A model generated the notes under the pieces. It had not been told where the DNA came from, made no database searches, and saw only the letters and a list, made by a program, of their open reading frames with translations. DNA of 64,000 nt from Geothrix sp. GTDB lineage: Bacteria > Acidobacteriota > Holophagae > Holophagales > Holophagaceae. Positions 20,715 through 29,094 of the stretch are shown one piece after another (position 1 is the stretch's first letter; every line of letters begins with the position of its first letter). The position numbers and the translations under genes were made by a program. Where the stretch lies: the NCBI GenBank assembly GCA_030824075.1, contig JAVBYJ010000015.1:27206-91205 (forward strand). The letters run 5' to 3'.

Positions 20715-21365
20715 CTACTTGGCGGCAGCGACTTCTTCGGCGAAGTTCTCACTTCGCTTCTGGAGACCCTCGCCCATGATGTATTTCGTGAAGCGGCGGA
20801 TGCTGAGCTTCTCGCCGATCTCCGCGGTCTTCTGGGACAGATACTGCTGGATGGTGAGGTCGGGGTTCATGATGAAGGGCTGTTCGAGGAGGCAGACCTC
20901 CTTGAAGATGCTGTTCATCTTGCCTTCGACGATCTTCTCGACGATGTTCGCGGGCTTCCCGGTGGCCAAGGCCTGTTCGGTGGCGATGCGCTTCTCGGTT
21001 TCCAGGAAGTCCGCGGTGACCTCTTCCTTGGTGACGAAGCGGGGCGCGGGATCGGCCGCCGCGATGTGCATCGCGATTTCCTTCACCAAGCGCTGGAAGG
21101 CCTCGTTACGGGCCACGAAGTCCGTCTCGGAGTTCACTTCCACCAGCACGCCTACGCGACCACCCGGGTGGATGTAGGCTTCCACGATGCCTTCGCCGGC
21201 GATGCGGTCGGCCTTCTTGGCAGACGCGGCCATGCCCTTCTTGCGGAGCCACTCGTTGGCCTGCTCCATGTCGCCGTTGTTCTCTTCCAGGGCCTTCTTG
21301 CAATCCATCATGCCGAGGCCGGTCTTCTCGCGCAGCGTCTTCACGTCTTGGGCGGTGAATGCCAT
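20715..21365 (-). CDS. tsf: Elongation factor Ts
   Basis: EF-Ts is the nucleotide exchange factor for EF-Tu. The 216-residue protein has the UBA-like N-terminus ([28 protein letters not shown]) and the signature [12 protein letters not shown]. It is shorter than E. coli EF-Ts, as in many bacteria with a reduced C-terminal region. The start at 21365 has AGGAG in front; the frame extends to 21419 but that part lies in the intergenic hairpin. Confidence 0.95.
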   Translation of the reverse strand: MAFTAQDVKTLREKTGLGMMDCKKALEENNGDMEQANEWLRKKGMAASAKKADRIAGEGIVEAYIHPGGRVGVLVEVNSETDFVARNEAFQRLVKEIAMHIAAADPAPRFVTKEEVTADFLETEKRIATEQALATGKPANIVEKIVEGKMNSIFKEVCLLEQPFIMNPDLTIQQYLSQKTAEIGEKLSIRRFTKYIMGEGLQKRSENFAEEVAAAK

Positions 21366-21396
21366 GTCATCTCCTGATCGTTGGGGATTCAGACCA

Positions 21397-21495
21397 TCAG
21401 CCATCAGCGGGAGGACCACTGATGGCTGACGTATGGTGTGGGAAGGGTCTAGCCCTCGACTTCCATTTTCTCGGAACCGCGATGCGATTCCGAGA
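21397..21495 (-). promoter_or_regulatory. Two inverted repeats in the rpsB-tsf spacer
   Basis: The 144-bp spacer holds two stems: 21397-21407 with 21419-21429 (TCAGCCATCAG and its complement), and 21469-21476 with 21488-21495 (TCTCGGAA and its complement). Neither has a T-run on the minus strand. They could be a partial attenuator or processing sites that set tsf level relative to rpsB. Confidence 0.4.
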
Positions 21496-21509
21496 CGGAT
21501 TCGTCACAA

Positions 21510-22268
21510 CTAGGCGTCGATACCATCAGCCATTTTCTCGGCCATCATCTTCTTCATGTCGTCACTGTCGCCCTTGTCCCTGAAGGACTGGCGTCCTTCG
21601 AGGATGGAGTCGGCGACGCGCTCGGAGAAGAGCAGGATGGAACGGATCGCGTCGTCATTGGCGGGGATGACGTAGTCCACCATGTCGGGATCGCAGTTGG
21701 TGTCCACGATGCCCACGACCTTGATGCCGATCTTCTTGGCCTCGGTCACGGCGATGTCTTCGCGGTGCGGATCGATCACGAAGATGACATCGGGCAGCGA
21801 ACGCATATCGCGAATGCCCTGGAAGGAGGTCTCAAGCTTCAGGCGGGTGCGGTTGAGGGTGAGCAGTTCCTTCTTGGAGAGAAGCGCCGTCCGGGCGGGA
21901 TCCGCCAGGGTGGCTTCGATCTCACGGAACTTCTCGAGACTCTTCTTGATGGTGCTGAAGTTGGTCAGCATGCCGCCCAGCCAGCGGTTGTTGACATAGA
22001 AGGCGCCGCAGCGGCCAGCCTGTTCGGCGATGAGTTCCTGGGCCTGGGGCTTGGTGGCCACGAAGAGGAAGTTCTTTCCCTCGGTGGCGGACTTGGTCAG
22101 GAAATTCGCCGCCGTATTCCAGAGGCGCAGCGTCTTCTGGAGGTCGATGATGTAGATGCTGTTGCGGGCCCCGAAGATGTACTTCTTCATCTTGGGATTC
22201 CAACGCTTGGTCTGGTGTCCGAAGTGGGCACCGGCCTCGAGAAGTTCCTTCATCTGGATGGCAGCCAT
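21510..22268 (-). CDS. rpsB: 30S ribosomal protein S2
   Basis: The 252-residue protein starts MAAIQMKELLEAGAHFGHQ and contains RWNPKMKKYIFGARN, VNNRWLGGMLTNFSTI and FVIDPHREDIAVTEA, all standard S2 blocks. It binds the small subunit head-body junction. The start at 22268 is supported by GGGAGG five bases upstream; a short in-frame extension to 22286 was rejected. It leads the rpsB-tsf unit. Confidence 0.96.
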   Translation of the reverse strand: MAAIQMKELLEAGAHFGHQTKRWNPKMKKYIFGARNSIYIIDLQKTLRLWNTAANFLTKSATEGKNFLFVATKPQAQELIAEQAGRCGAFYVNNRWLGGMLTNFSTIKKSLEKFREIEATLADPARTALLSKKELLTLNRTRLKLETSFQGIRDMRSLPDVIFVIDPHREDIAVTEAKKIGIKVVGIVDTNCDPDMVDYVIPANDDAIRSILLFSERVADSILEGRQSFRDKGDSDDMKKMMAEKMADGIDA

Positions 22269-22385
22269 GCTGGCCTCCCTGGTCAAGCGGCGAAGGCGCC
22301 GCGGGTGGGATGAAAGGCGGAAGGATGGTTCCTGCCGCCCGAATCGTCCGCCCCAGAACGTGCTGGGTGACGGACCGGAAAAGCA

Positions 22386-22413
22386 GAAGGGGGAGCCGGA
22401 TGGCTCCCCCTTC
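22386..22413 (-). terminator. Terminator after rpsI
   Basis: A 12-bp GC-rich stem (22386-22397 with 22402-22413) has loop GGAT and is followed on the minus strand by a short T-run (TGCTTTT). It ends the rplM-rpsI transcript. Confidence 0.8.
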
Positions 22414-22424
22414 CCGAAAACGGA

Positions 22425-22817
22425 CTAGCGCTTGCTGAACTGGAAGCGGCGGCGAGCGCCCTTCCGACCGGGCTTCTTGCGTTCCTTCATGCGGGGGTCG
22501 CGGGTCAGGAGACCAGCGCCGCGCAGGAGGGACTTGAGCTGCTCGTTGTAGCCCAGCAGGGCGCGGGAGATGCCCATGCGGATGGCCGAGGCCTGACCGG
22601 CGGGGCCACCACCACACACGCTGATGATCATGTCGAACTTGCCGTCGAGATCGGCCAGCACCAGGGGCTGGTGGACCATCATGCGGAGCACGGCGTTCGG
22701 GAAGTAGCTCTCGAGGCTGCGGCCGTTGACGGTGATCTTGCCGGTGCCGGGACGAAGAAAGGCCCGAGCCGCCGCGCTTTTGCGACGACCGGTTCCGTAG
22801 TTCTGGGAAATGGCCAT
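22425..22817 (-). CDS. rpsI: 30S ribosomal protein S9
   Basis: The 130-residue protein has the S9 core ([38 protein letters not shown]) and the conserved basic C-terminus [11 protein letters not shown], whose last residue reaches the ribosomal P site. It follows rplM with 14 bp between them, the normal L13-S9 operon. Confidence 0.97.
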   Translation of the reverse strand: MAISQNYGTGRRKSAAARAFLRPGTGKITVNGRSLESYFPNAVLRMMVHQPLVLADLDGKFDMIISVCGGGPAGQASAIRMGISRALLGYNEQLKSLLRGAGLLTRDPRMKERKKPGRKGARRRFQFSKR

Positions 22818-22831
22818 GGGGTCCTCGCCTC

Positions 22832-23266
22832 TTACTTCTGGATGGTCAGGATCTGGGGCTGCTGGGCGGACTGCTCGTGGTCAGGGCCTGCATAGACCTT
22901 GAGCTTCCGATACATCGCCCGGCCGAGAGGGCCCTTGGGCAGCATGCCCTTGACCGCGCTCTCGATGATGCGCTCGGGGAAGGTCACCTTCAGCACCTCG
23001 GCGCGGACTTCCTTCATGGAGCCGGGCTGGGTGGTGGTGCGGCGGTAGATTTTCTGCACGCCCTTCTTGCCGGTCAGCACGGCCTTTTCGGCATTGATGA
23101 CGATGACGTGGTCACCGGTGTCGAGAAAGGGGGTCCAGGTCGGCTTGTTCTTGCCGGACAGGACGTCGGCGACGGCGGTGCTCAGGCGGCCCACGGGGAT
23201 CCCGGCGGCATCCACCAGGAACCACTGGCGCTTGATATCATTGGCTTTCGGGAAGTACGTGCTCAT
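22832..23266 (-). CDS. rplM: 50S ribosomal protein L13
   Basis: The 144-residue protein contains [34 protein letters not shown] and [20 protein letters not shown], typical of L13, an early assembly protein of the large subunit. The ATG at 23266 has GGAG upstream; the longer frame beginning with GTG at 23326 lacks an SD. It is the first gene of the L13-S9 operon. Confidence 0.97.
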   Translation of the reverse strand: MSTYFPKANDIKRQWFLVDAAGIPVGRLSTAVADVLSGKNKPTWTPFLDTGDHVIVINAEKAVLTGKKGVQKIYRRTTTQPGSMKEVRAEVLKVTFPERIIESAVKGMLPKGPLGRAMYRKLKVYAGPDHEQSAQQPQILTIQK

Positions 23267-23375
23267 GGCCTGCTCCGGAATCACGGTCGCGCTGCGAAGA
23301 CACCACCCCAGAGGCAGCGAGTTCACAGAAGGGAAAGCTTATCGTTGAGGGGCTGGGGGGTCAAGCCGGGATTTC

Positions 23376-24455
23376 TCAGCCCTGCCTGCCAGCGAGCTTC
23401 CACAGCTCCTGGGTGATGCGCGAGGCGGCCAGGCCGTCCACCAGCGCCATGCCGTCGCGGACCTGCTCCTGGCGGTTGTCCTGGCCCTCGGGTCCCAGCC
23501 ACTGGGCCAGGGCTTCGCGGACGATGGCGAGATCCGCCCCGGGTCCCATGCCCAGATCAAAGCAGCCGTTGGCCAGGGCGAGATCAGCCAGGATGGCGTG
23601 CTGCCGCTCGTTTTGACCCCACACGGCCGCCGGGATGCCCATGCAGAGGGATTCAGCAAGGGTGACGCCGGCCGAACACCAGATGGCATCGAAATCCGGG
23701 ATGCGCCGCGTGAGGCCCTGGATGCCGCTGACGACAGTGCAGCCCGGGAAGGGCTCTCCCTGGATGCCGTTGGGGGCGAGCACGGTACAGGCGCCGCGCC
23801 AACGGTCCTCGGAAGCGAGGCGGGCGAGGGCGTCAAAGGCCTTCTGGGCCAGGTTGGGTCCATCACTGCCGCCGAAGGTGACCAGCAGCTTGTGAACGGC
23901 GAGGGGCTGAAGCGGCATCCGCTTGGGCCGAAGGTCCAGGGCCGTCTTGTCCACCACGATGAAGGCCGAACCCCGCACCACGCGGCAGCCACCGGAAGTC
24001 GTCTCGAAAGGGCGCACCTTGCGGCCATCCACGACCTTCACGGGGTGGTCCGGCCAGCGCACGCCTTCGAGAAAGGGTTGGAAGAGCAGGTCCGCCGTTT
24101 CGTGGGCGTCGGTGTCGTCTTCCATCACGGCAACCTTCAAGGGCCGGAGTCCCTGGAGGAAGGCGGTGCTGGTATCCCACTGATCCACCAGCACCACGGA
24201 TGCTCTGGATTGGATGTCCTCGGGCAAGGGCGCATGGAGATCCTCACCGAGGTATCGCGCCTCGCAGGGCAGGGGCTGGTCCAGGAAGGGGTGGGTGCCA
24301 CCGCCCACCCGGCGGGCGCGGTCATCCCCCGAGATGGCGATGCAGGCCTGCCCACCGAGGGCACGCCAGGATTCCTGAAGGGCGAGCGCCCGGGCCACAT
24401 GGCCCAGCCCAAGGCGCAGATCGGCGTGGACACGGAGAATCAGCAGGGGGGACAT
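23376..24455 (-). CDS. PseG/SpsG-like glycosyltransferase-fold protein
   Basis: The 359-residue protein has the N-terminal pattern LRVHADLRLGLGHVARALALQ, close to the GxGH motif of PseG (UDP-sugar hydrolase of pseudaminic acid synthesis) and SpsG. It also has the C-terminal nucleotide-sugar region VTFGGSDGPNLAQKAF and SAGVTLAESLCMGIPAAVWGQ. It could hydrolyse or transfer a nucleotide-linked sugar for surface glycans. No other sugar or flagellin-glycosylation genes are nearby, so the substrate is open. It is a single gene on this strand. Confidence 0.65.
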   Translation of the reverse strand: MSPLLILRVHADLRLGLGHVARALALQESWRALGGQACIAISGDDRARRVGGGTHPFLDQPLPCEARYLGEDLHAPLPEDIQSRASVVLVDQWDTSTAFLQGLRPLKVAVMEDDTDAHETADLLFQPFLEGVRWPDHPVKVVDGRKVRPFETTSGGCRVVRGSAFIVVDKTALDLRPKRMPLQPLAVHKLLVTFGGSDGPNLAQKAFDALARLASEDRWRGACTVLAPNGIQGEPFPGCTVVSGIQGLTRRIPDFDAIWCSAGVTLAESLCMGIPAAVWGQNERQHAILADLALANGCFDLGMGPGADLAIVREALAQWLGPEGQDNRQEQVRDGMALVDGLAASRITQELWKLAGRQG

Positions 24456-24474
24456 GATCCGGAGAGTCTAACCG

Positions 24475-24528
24475 TCCCCGCCACGAATGGGGAGGGGGGA
24501 TCCCTGGCGGGGAGGCCCGGATTCGTGG
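24475..24528. repeat. Two mutually exclusive inverted repeats
   Basis: TCCCCGCCA (24475-24483) pairs with TGGCGGGGA (24505-24513). CCACGAAT (24481-24488) pairs with ATTCGTGG (24521-24528). The two stems share bases, so only one can form. The region separates two divergent genes. Confidence 0.4.
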
Positions 24529-24557
24529 AATGCTGAATCATCCCGTTGGAGACCCCC

Positions 24558-25289
24558 ATGTCTGATGCATTCCTGACGCCCGCCCCCGGCGCCAAGGCCG
24601 CCAAGGTCTGCGGCATCCTGGCCATCGTGTTCGCCCTGACCTGCGCAGGCATCCCCGTCGCCATCGTGCTGGGCATCGTCGCGCTGGTGCAGCAGGGGAA
24701 GGCCAAGCGCTTGGCCAAGGCCGAGCCGGGAGTCTATGAGCCGGTTCCCGCCACAGGCCTGGTCACGGGCATCATCGGCCTGGTGCTGCCGGTCCTGATG
24801 CTTCCCTTTGTGGGCATTGTCAGCGCCATCGCCATCCCGGCCCTGCTGAGTCAGCGGGAGCGGGCCCGCGAGGTGGCCGTGAAATCAAACGTCGAGACCG
24901 CTCGGATGCAGGCGGAAGCGGCCTTGCAGGCCATCCAGACCAAGGCTCCCGGCCAGGTTCCCTCCCAGGACGCGGTCATCCAGGCGCTTGCTGTGGATCC
25001 GCTCGTCCAGTCCCTCAAGAACCCCGTCACACCGTCCGCTCCCGCCTTCCAGCGCGGCACCTCTGCGGGCCCGCTTGGAACGGTGATGGTGTACGCAGAC
25101 CAGGAGGAGGAGGGCGGCGTGACCACCTGGTCCATCAAGTTCCGCGCGGTGGTGCGACGGGGTGGGCAGGACCGCGTGATCCAGGCTGAAGTCATCACCC
25201 ACACCCAGGAGCAGGTGCAGGGTCGCACCGAGGACGGCTGGGACGTGGTGCAGCCGCCCGTGGAACCCCCGCCGGCGCCGCAGCTCTGA
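24558..25289 (+). CDS. Membrane protein with DUF4190-like region and pilin-like helix
   Basis: The 243-residue protein has two or three hydrophobic helices in the first 95 residues (AKVCGILAIVFALTCAGIPV, then GLVTGIIGLVLPVLMLPFVG), like the DUF4190 family. The third continues as VSAIAIPALLSQRERAREVA, which resembles the N-terminal helix of type IV pilins but lacks a prepilin peptidase site. A soluble C-terminal domain (about 100-243) and a proline-rich tail follow. The function is unknown. The start is the ATG at 24558, with TTGGAG just upstream; a TTG at 24546 overlaps that SD. Confidence 0.65.
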   Translation: MSDAFLTPAPGAKAAKVCGILAIVFALTCAGIPVAIVLGIVALVQQGKAKRLAKAEPGVYEPVPATGLVTGIIGLVLPVLMLPFVGIVSAIAIPALLSQRERAREVAVKSNVETARMQAEAALQAIQTKAPGQVPSQDAVIQALAVDPLVQSLKNPVTPSAPAFQRGTSAGPLGTVMVYADQEEEGGVTTWSIKFRAVVRRGGQDRVIQAEVITHTQEQVQGRTEDGWDVVQPPVEPPPAPQL

Positions 25290-25301
25290 TCCTTTGATGA
25301 C

Positions 25302-25883
25302 CTACGGGAAGGGATGCCCCTCGGCGAACCCCGGTTGGGAAGAGGTGGTTCCGGGCGCTTCGGCGGTGGGCCAGCCGTCGGCGAAGTAGGCCTCCTTGTA
25401 GCGCACGTAGCGGGTCCAGACGCTGGCCACGAGCCTGCGCTGATCCTCGCTGAGCGGTCCCTTCACCACCGCAGGCCAGCCTGCGATGAGGCTGTGGGGC
25501 GGGGCCTGGAAACCTTCACGCACCAGGCTGCCCGCAGCCACCAGGCAGCCCTCGCCGATCTCTGCCCCATCCATGATGGTGGTGCTCATGCCGATGAGGG
25601 CGCCCTTGCGGATGGTGCAGCCGTGCAGCATCACGTTGTGGGCGATGCTCACCTCCTCCTCGATGAGGAGCGGCCATTTCCCGTTGGTGACGTGCAGGCA
25701 GCAGGCGTCCTGGATGTTGGTGCGGGCGCCGATGCGGATCCAGTTCACGTCTCCGCGGATGGCGCAGTTGAACCAGATGCTGGCGTCGTCGCCGATGGTC
25801 ACATCGCCCAGCACCAGGGCGCTGTCCGGCACGAACACGCGCGCACCGATGCGGGGGACCATGCCTTGGAAGGGGCGGATCAT
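25302..25883 (-). CDS. Gamma-class carbonic anhydrase family protein
   Basis: The 193-residue protein is a left-handed beta-helix of hexapeptide repeats (SALVLGDVTIGDDASIWFN, GALIGMSTTIMDGAEIGEG). Three histidines sit where gamma carbonic anhydrases bind zinc: in CLHV, IAHN and MLHG. Homologues (YrdA, PaaY, CaiE) often have weak or no hydratase activity. The second in-frame ATG at 25883 is chosen because GGAG lies six bases before it, while it touches the first ATG at 25889. Confidence 0.82.
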   Translation of the reverse strand: MIRPFQGMVPRIGARVFVPDSALVLGDVTIGDDASIWFNCAIRGDVNWIRIGARTNIQDACCLHVTNGKWPLLIEEEVSIAHNVMLHGCTIRKGALIGMSTTIMDGAEIGEGCLVAAGSLVREGFQAPPHSLIAGWPAVVKGPLSEDQRRLVASVWTRYVRYKEAYFADGWPTAEAPGTTSSQPGFAEGHPFP

Positions 25884-25906
25884 GGGCATCTCCAGGGGGA
25901 GAGTCT

Positions 25907-25986
25907 AGTGCACCTCGCCTGGAATTCCCGGATCAACGAGGTGATGGCGAGGTGCACTTCCCCGGCCAACATATGCGTTGGCCGGG
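25907..25986. repeat. Two hairpins in an intergenic spacer
   Basis: The first is AGTGCACCTCGCC (25907-25919) with its exact complement at 25946-25958. The second is CCCGGCCAAC (25961-25970) with GTTGGCCGGG (25977-25986), loop ATATGC. They lie between the minus-strand YeiH and carbonic anhydrase genes. The second may end the yeiH transcript, though it has no T-run. The remainder of the spacer to 26118 shows nothing I recognise. Confidence 0.45.
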
Positions 25987-26118
25987 ATCTAGGGTCATCG
26001 GGGCATGGCCCCTCTGGCGTTCCACCACGCAGGCGCTGGGACCATCACCCCGCTGGGGGCACTGCCACGTGGTGCCCACACGCAGGCCGGTGGATCCAGC
26101 TGTTTCGCGCGGGCACCC

Positions 26119-27090
26119 CTAGCCGACCGCCAGCAGCCCGAGTTTCACGGCGCCCAGCCCCAGCGAACCCACGATCAGCCACAGGAGCAGCCCCTGGAGG
26201 AACGGCCGCAGGCCCACGCTTCGGAGCGCCTCGCGGCTGAGGCCTGCGCCGATGAGAAAGAGCGTCAGCACCAGCACACGGCGGGCGACTGCGGCGACCA
26301 GCTGACCCGGAACGTGCAGGATGGGCACGAAGGTGACCAGGGCGGCCATGGCCAGGAAACCGGCGATGAACCAGGGCTTCTTCACCGGCGGCGCGTCAGG
26401 GGAGGCTTCGCCGCGCCGCGCCACGAGCCAGCCGATGCCCAGCGTGAGCGGTACGATCCACAGGGCTCTGGCCAGCTTGACGGTGGTGGCCACTTCGAGG
26501 GCCCGAGGCCCATAGGCGAGGCCGGCGCCCACCACGGAGCTGGTGTCATGGATGGCGAGCGCCGCCCAGAGGCCGAAGGCGTCCTGACTCAGACCTGTGG
26601 CGTGGCCGAGGGGTGGGAAGACCACCAGGGCTGCCGCATTGAGCAGGAACACCGTGGCGAGAGCCACGGAGGTTTCATGCTCCTTCGCACGGAGCACCGG
26701 CGCCACGGCGGCGATGGCGCTGCCCCCGCAGATGGCTGTGCCCACGGAGATCAGCAGGCCCGCATCGCGCTCGACCTTCAGCCACCGGGCCAGCCACCAG
26801 CCGAGGGCCAGGACCACCGCGAGGCTGATGGCCGTGTAACCCAGGCCGTGCAGCCCGGCTTTCGCCACGGCCCGCAGGTTCATGTCCGCGCCCAGCCCCA
26901 CGACGGCAAGGGGAAGCAGGCGGTGCGTCCAGGTGCGCGTGAGGCCCTGCCTGGGGTTCCCCAGGGTCAGCGCCAGCAGCGCCCCGCCCACCAGGGCCGC
27001 GGCCGCAGGCGTGAAAGGGGCCAGAGCCAAGGCACCGAGGAGGAAGAGCAGGGCGGTGGCGACGGGTTGGGAGGGTGCGGAAGAAGCCAT
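26119..27090 (-). CDS. YeiH-family putative exporter
   Basis: This inner-membrane protein of 323 residues has about ten hydrophobic helices. Conserved family features are VVGLGADMNLRAV, GTAICGGSAIAAVAPVL and AIHDTSSVVGAG. The family (UPF0324) is annotated as putative sulfate exporter, but the substrate is not firmly known. The start codon lies directly beside an 18-bp palindrome that separates it from a divergent aminotransferase gene. Confidence 0.82.
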   Translation of the reverse strand: MASSAPSQPVATALLFLLGALALAPFTPAAAALVGGALLALTLGNPRQGLTRTWTHRLLPLAVVGLGADMNLRAVAKAGLHGLGYTAISLAVVLALGWWLARWLKVERDAGLLISVGTAICGGSAIAAVAPVLRAKEHETSVALATVFLLNAAALVVFPPLGHATGLSQDAFGLWAALAIHDTSSVVGAGLAYGPRALEVATTVKLARALWIVPLTLGIGWLVARRGEASPDAPPVKKPWFIAGFLAMAALVTFVPILHVPGQLVAAVARRVLVLTLFLIGAGLSREALRSVGLRPFLQGLLLWLIVGSLGLGAVKLGLLAVG

Positions 27091-27091
27091 G

Positions 27092-27109
27092 CTTCAGGGT
27101 ACCCTGAAG
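27092..27109. promoter_or_regulatory. Perfect 18-bp palindrome between divergent start codons
   Basis: CTTCAGGGTACCCTGAAG is a perfect dyad. It fills almost the entire 22-bp gap between the ATG codons of yeiH (minus) and the aminotransferase gene (plus). Its outer GAAG also serves as a weak SD in both directions. A repressor bound here could block translation starts or transcription of both genes. Confidence 0.5.
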
Positions 27110-27112
27110 GCT

Positions 27113-28327
27113 ATGACTGATCAGCTCATCCCCACCCGGCGGGCCTTTCTGGCCGATGATCCCATCTTCGCCCTCAACGCGGAGGCCCAGGCCCGCATGG
27201 CGAGGGGCGAGGCCATCCTCAACGCCACCGTGGGTGCCCTGTTGGATGATTCAGGGCAGCTGGTGGTGCTGGAGTCCGTGATGGATCTTTGGCGCGAGTT
27301 GACGGCCCTGGAGGTGGCACCCTACGCGCCCATTGCCGGGGATCCCGCTTTCCTGAAAGCGCTCGTGCAGCGGCACTGGCCTGCCATTGGCGGCGCCGGA
27401 GCGGCCTGTGCCACACCTGGAGGCAGCGGCGCGTTGGCCCTGTCGCTGCGAAATTTCCTGGAGCCCGGCCAAGCCCTCCTCACCACCGCACCCTTCTGGG
27501 GGCCGTACGCCACCCTGGCCGGCGAGAACGGGATGCGTCTGGTTACGGCCCTCTGGCCCGCGGCGGGGCAGGCGCTGGATGCGGCGGCCTGGGAGGCGGC
27601 GCTGCGAAACCTCATGAAGGCGCAGGGCCGCGTGCTGCTGTGGCTGAACGATCCCTGCCACAACCCGACCGGCCGCAGCCTGTCCGTCGCGGATCGCGCC
27701 GCGCTGATGGGTCTGCTGCGGTCCCTGTCCGAGCAGGGGCCCGTCACCCTGCTGCTTGATTTCGCCTATCTGGACTACACCCGGGAGCCGGGGGCGGTGG
27801 CTGATGCGCTGAAGGACTATGCGGCCCTGGGCGCCGAGGGTCGCGTGCTGGTGGGTGCTTCCATGTCACTGTCGAAATCCATGACGCTCTACGGCGCACG
27901 CGGTGGTGCCTTGGCCTTTCCCTGGTGCGGGGATCCCGCTCTCCAGGCGGCCCTCACCCAGTCCTGCCGGGGCACCTGGTCCAACTGCGCCAAGGCACCC
28001 CAGGCCCTGCTGCTGCGGCTGGCGATGGATGGCAAGGCCCAGACCCGGCTGGCGGCGGAACACCGTCATTGGTCCGAGGTGCTGGCGGCCCGGGCCTCGG
28101 CGCTGGATGTTGCCCTCGAAGCCGAAGGCATGGAACCGCTCCACTGGCAGGGCGGGTTCTTCGTCATGGTGCCGGCGGCGGACCCGGACGCCACCTGTGG
28201 GCGCCTCAAGGCCGAGGGTGTCTTCACCGTGCCGCTGCCGGAGGGCCTGCGGGTGGGCCTTTGCGGGCTGCGCATGGACGAAGGCCGGAGGTTTGCCCAA
28301 GCCCTGAAGCGCGCGACAGTCCGCTGA
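27113..28327 (+). CDS. Class I/II aminotransferase, aspartate/aromatic type
   Basis: The 404-residue PLP enzyme has the fold-type I features of the AspC/TyrB group: GGSGALALSLRNFL, LWLNDPCHNPTGRSLS, the cofactor lysine in SMSLSKSMTLYGARGG, and near the end LRVGLCGLRMDEG. It would transfer amino groups between amino acids and 2-oxo acids. Given the iorAB-acs genes 5 kb away, an aromatic amino acid aminotransferase is plausible, but this is context only. Confidence 0.8.
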   Translation: MTDQLIPTRRAFLADDPIFALNAEAQARMARGEAILNATVGALLDDSGQLVVLESVMDLWRELTALEVAPYAPIAGDPAFLKALVQRHWPAIGGAGAACATPGGSGALALSLRNFLEPGQALLTTAPFWGPYATLAGENGMRLVTALWPAAGQALDAAAWEAALRNLMKAQGRVLLWLNDPCHNPTGRSLSVADRAALMGLLRSLSEQGPVTLLLDFAYLDYTREPGAVADALKDYAALGAEGRVLVGASMSLSKSMTLYGARGGALAFPWCGDPALQAALTQSCRGTWSNCAKAPQALLLRLAMDGKAQTRLAAEHRHWSEVLAARASALDVALEAEGMEPLHWQGGFFVMVPAADPDATCGRLKAEGVFTVPLPEGLRVGLCGLRMDEGRRFAQALKRATVR

Positions 28328-28373
28328 TTCCCGCTTGGAAATGGAATCACCCTGCGGTATTCTGTCCGACCGC

Positions 28374-28448
28374 GGGCGTATAACTCAGCGGTAGAGTGCT
28401 ACCTTCACACGGTAGAAGTCCCAGGTTCGAATCCTGGTACGCCCACCA
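28374..28448 (+). tRNA. tRNA-Val (anticodon CAC)
   Basis: The 7-bp acceptor stem GGGCGTA pairs with TACGCCC, with discriminator A and an encoded CCA end. The D-arm is ACTC-AGCGGTA-GAGT, the anticodon arm CTACC-TTCACAC-GGTAG with anticodon CAC, and the T-arm CCAGG-TTCGAAT-CCTGG. All stems are fully paired. It reads the valine codon GTG. Confidence 0.96.
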
Positions 28449-28483
28449 AAAACCCCTCGCCGGGGTCCCGGCGAGGGGTTTTT
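28448..28483 (+). terminator. Terminator after tRNA-Val
   Basis: The arms AAAAACCCCTCGCCGGG (28448-28464) and CCCGGCGAGGGGTTTTT (28467-28483) form a GC stem with flanking A and T runs, starting at the last base of the tRNA. It is a classic intrinsic terminator. Confidence 0.9.
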
Positions 28484-28527
28484 GAGCTGAGATCCGAATT
28501 CCGCTTTTTCGACTCACGGAGTCCCCC

Positions 28528-29094
28528 ATGCCCTTGATCCTCGCCACCCAGGTTCGCGCCGGAATGATCGTCAACTTCGAGAACGAGCTCTGCCGCGTCA
28601 TCAGCACCGAGCACCAGACCCCCGGCAACCTGCCGGCTCGGGTCCAGGTAAAGATGAAGCGCCTCAAGGACGGCATCAACCGGGAGAACCGCTTTGGCAG
28701 CTCCGACAAGGTGGACAAGGCCAGCCTCGAACAGCACCTGCTGGAGTTCCTGTATGAGGATGGTGACAACCTCATCTTCATGAACAACGAAACCTACGAG
28801 CAGCTCGAGGTCAGCAAGGACATCCTCGGCGAGGACATGGTCTTCCTCGAGCCCAACATGCAGGTCGAGATCGAGTTCTACGAGGGCCAGCCCATGGGCG
28901 CGACCCTGCCCCCCAATGTGGTGCTGGAGATCGTGGAAACCGACCCGGTCATGAAGAACGCCAACGCCACAGGCTCCTACAAGCCCGCCAAGCTGGACAA
29001 CGGCATCACGGTGGGGGTGCCGCCCTACATGGAAGCCGGCCAGAAGATCCGTGTGAATACGGTGGATAGAACGTTCATGGAGCGAGTCAAGTAG
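28528..29094 (+). CDS. efp: Elongation factor P
   Basis: EF-P (188 residues, the usual length) rescues ribosomes stalled at polyproline. Domain I has the exposed loop HQTPGNLPARVQVKMKRLKDG. At the tip position, where E. coli has modified lysine 34 and others have arginine 32, this protein has asparagine 34. Domain II holds FMNNETYEQLEVSKDILG, and domain III TLPPNVVLEIVETDP and the C-terminal motif KIRVNTVDRTFMERVK. The last 49 bases of the gene are the first part of a 105-bp tandem repeat that continues downstream. Confidence 0.95.
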   Translation: MPLILATQVRAGMIVNFENELCRVISTEHQTPGNLPARVQVKMKRLKDGINRENRFGSSDKVDKASLEQHLLEFLYEDGDNLIFMNNETYEQLEVSKDILGEDMVFLEPNMQVEIEFYEGQPMGATLPPNVVLEIVETDPVMKNANATGSYKPAKLDNGITVGVPPYMEAGQKIRVNTVDRTFMERVK

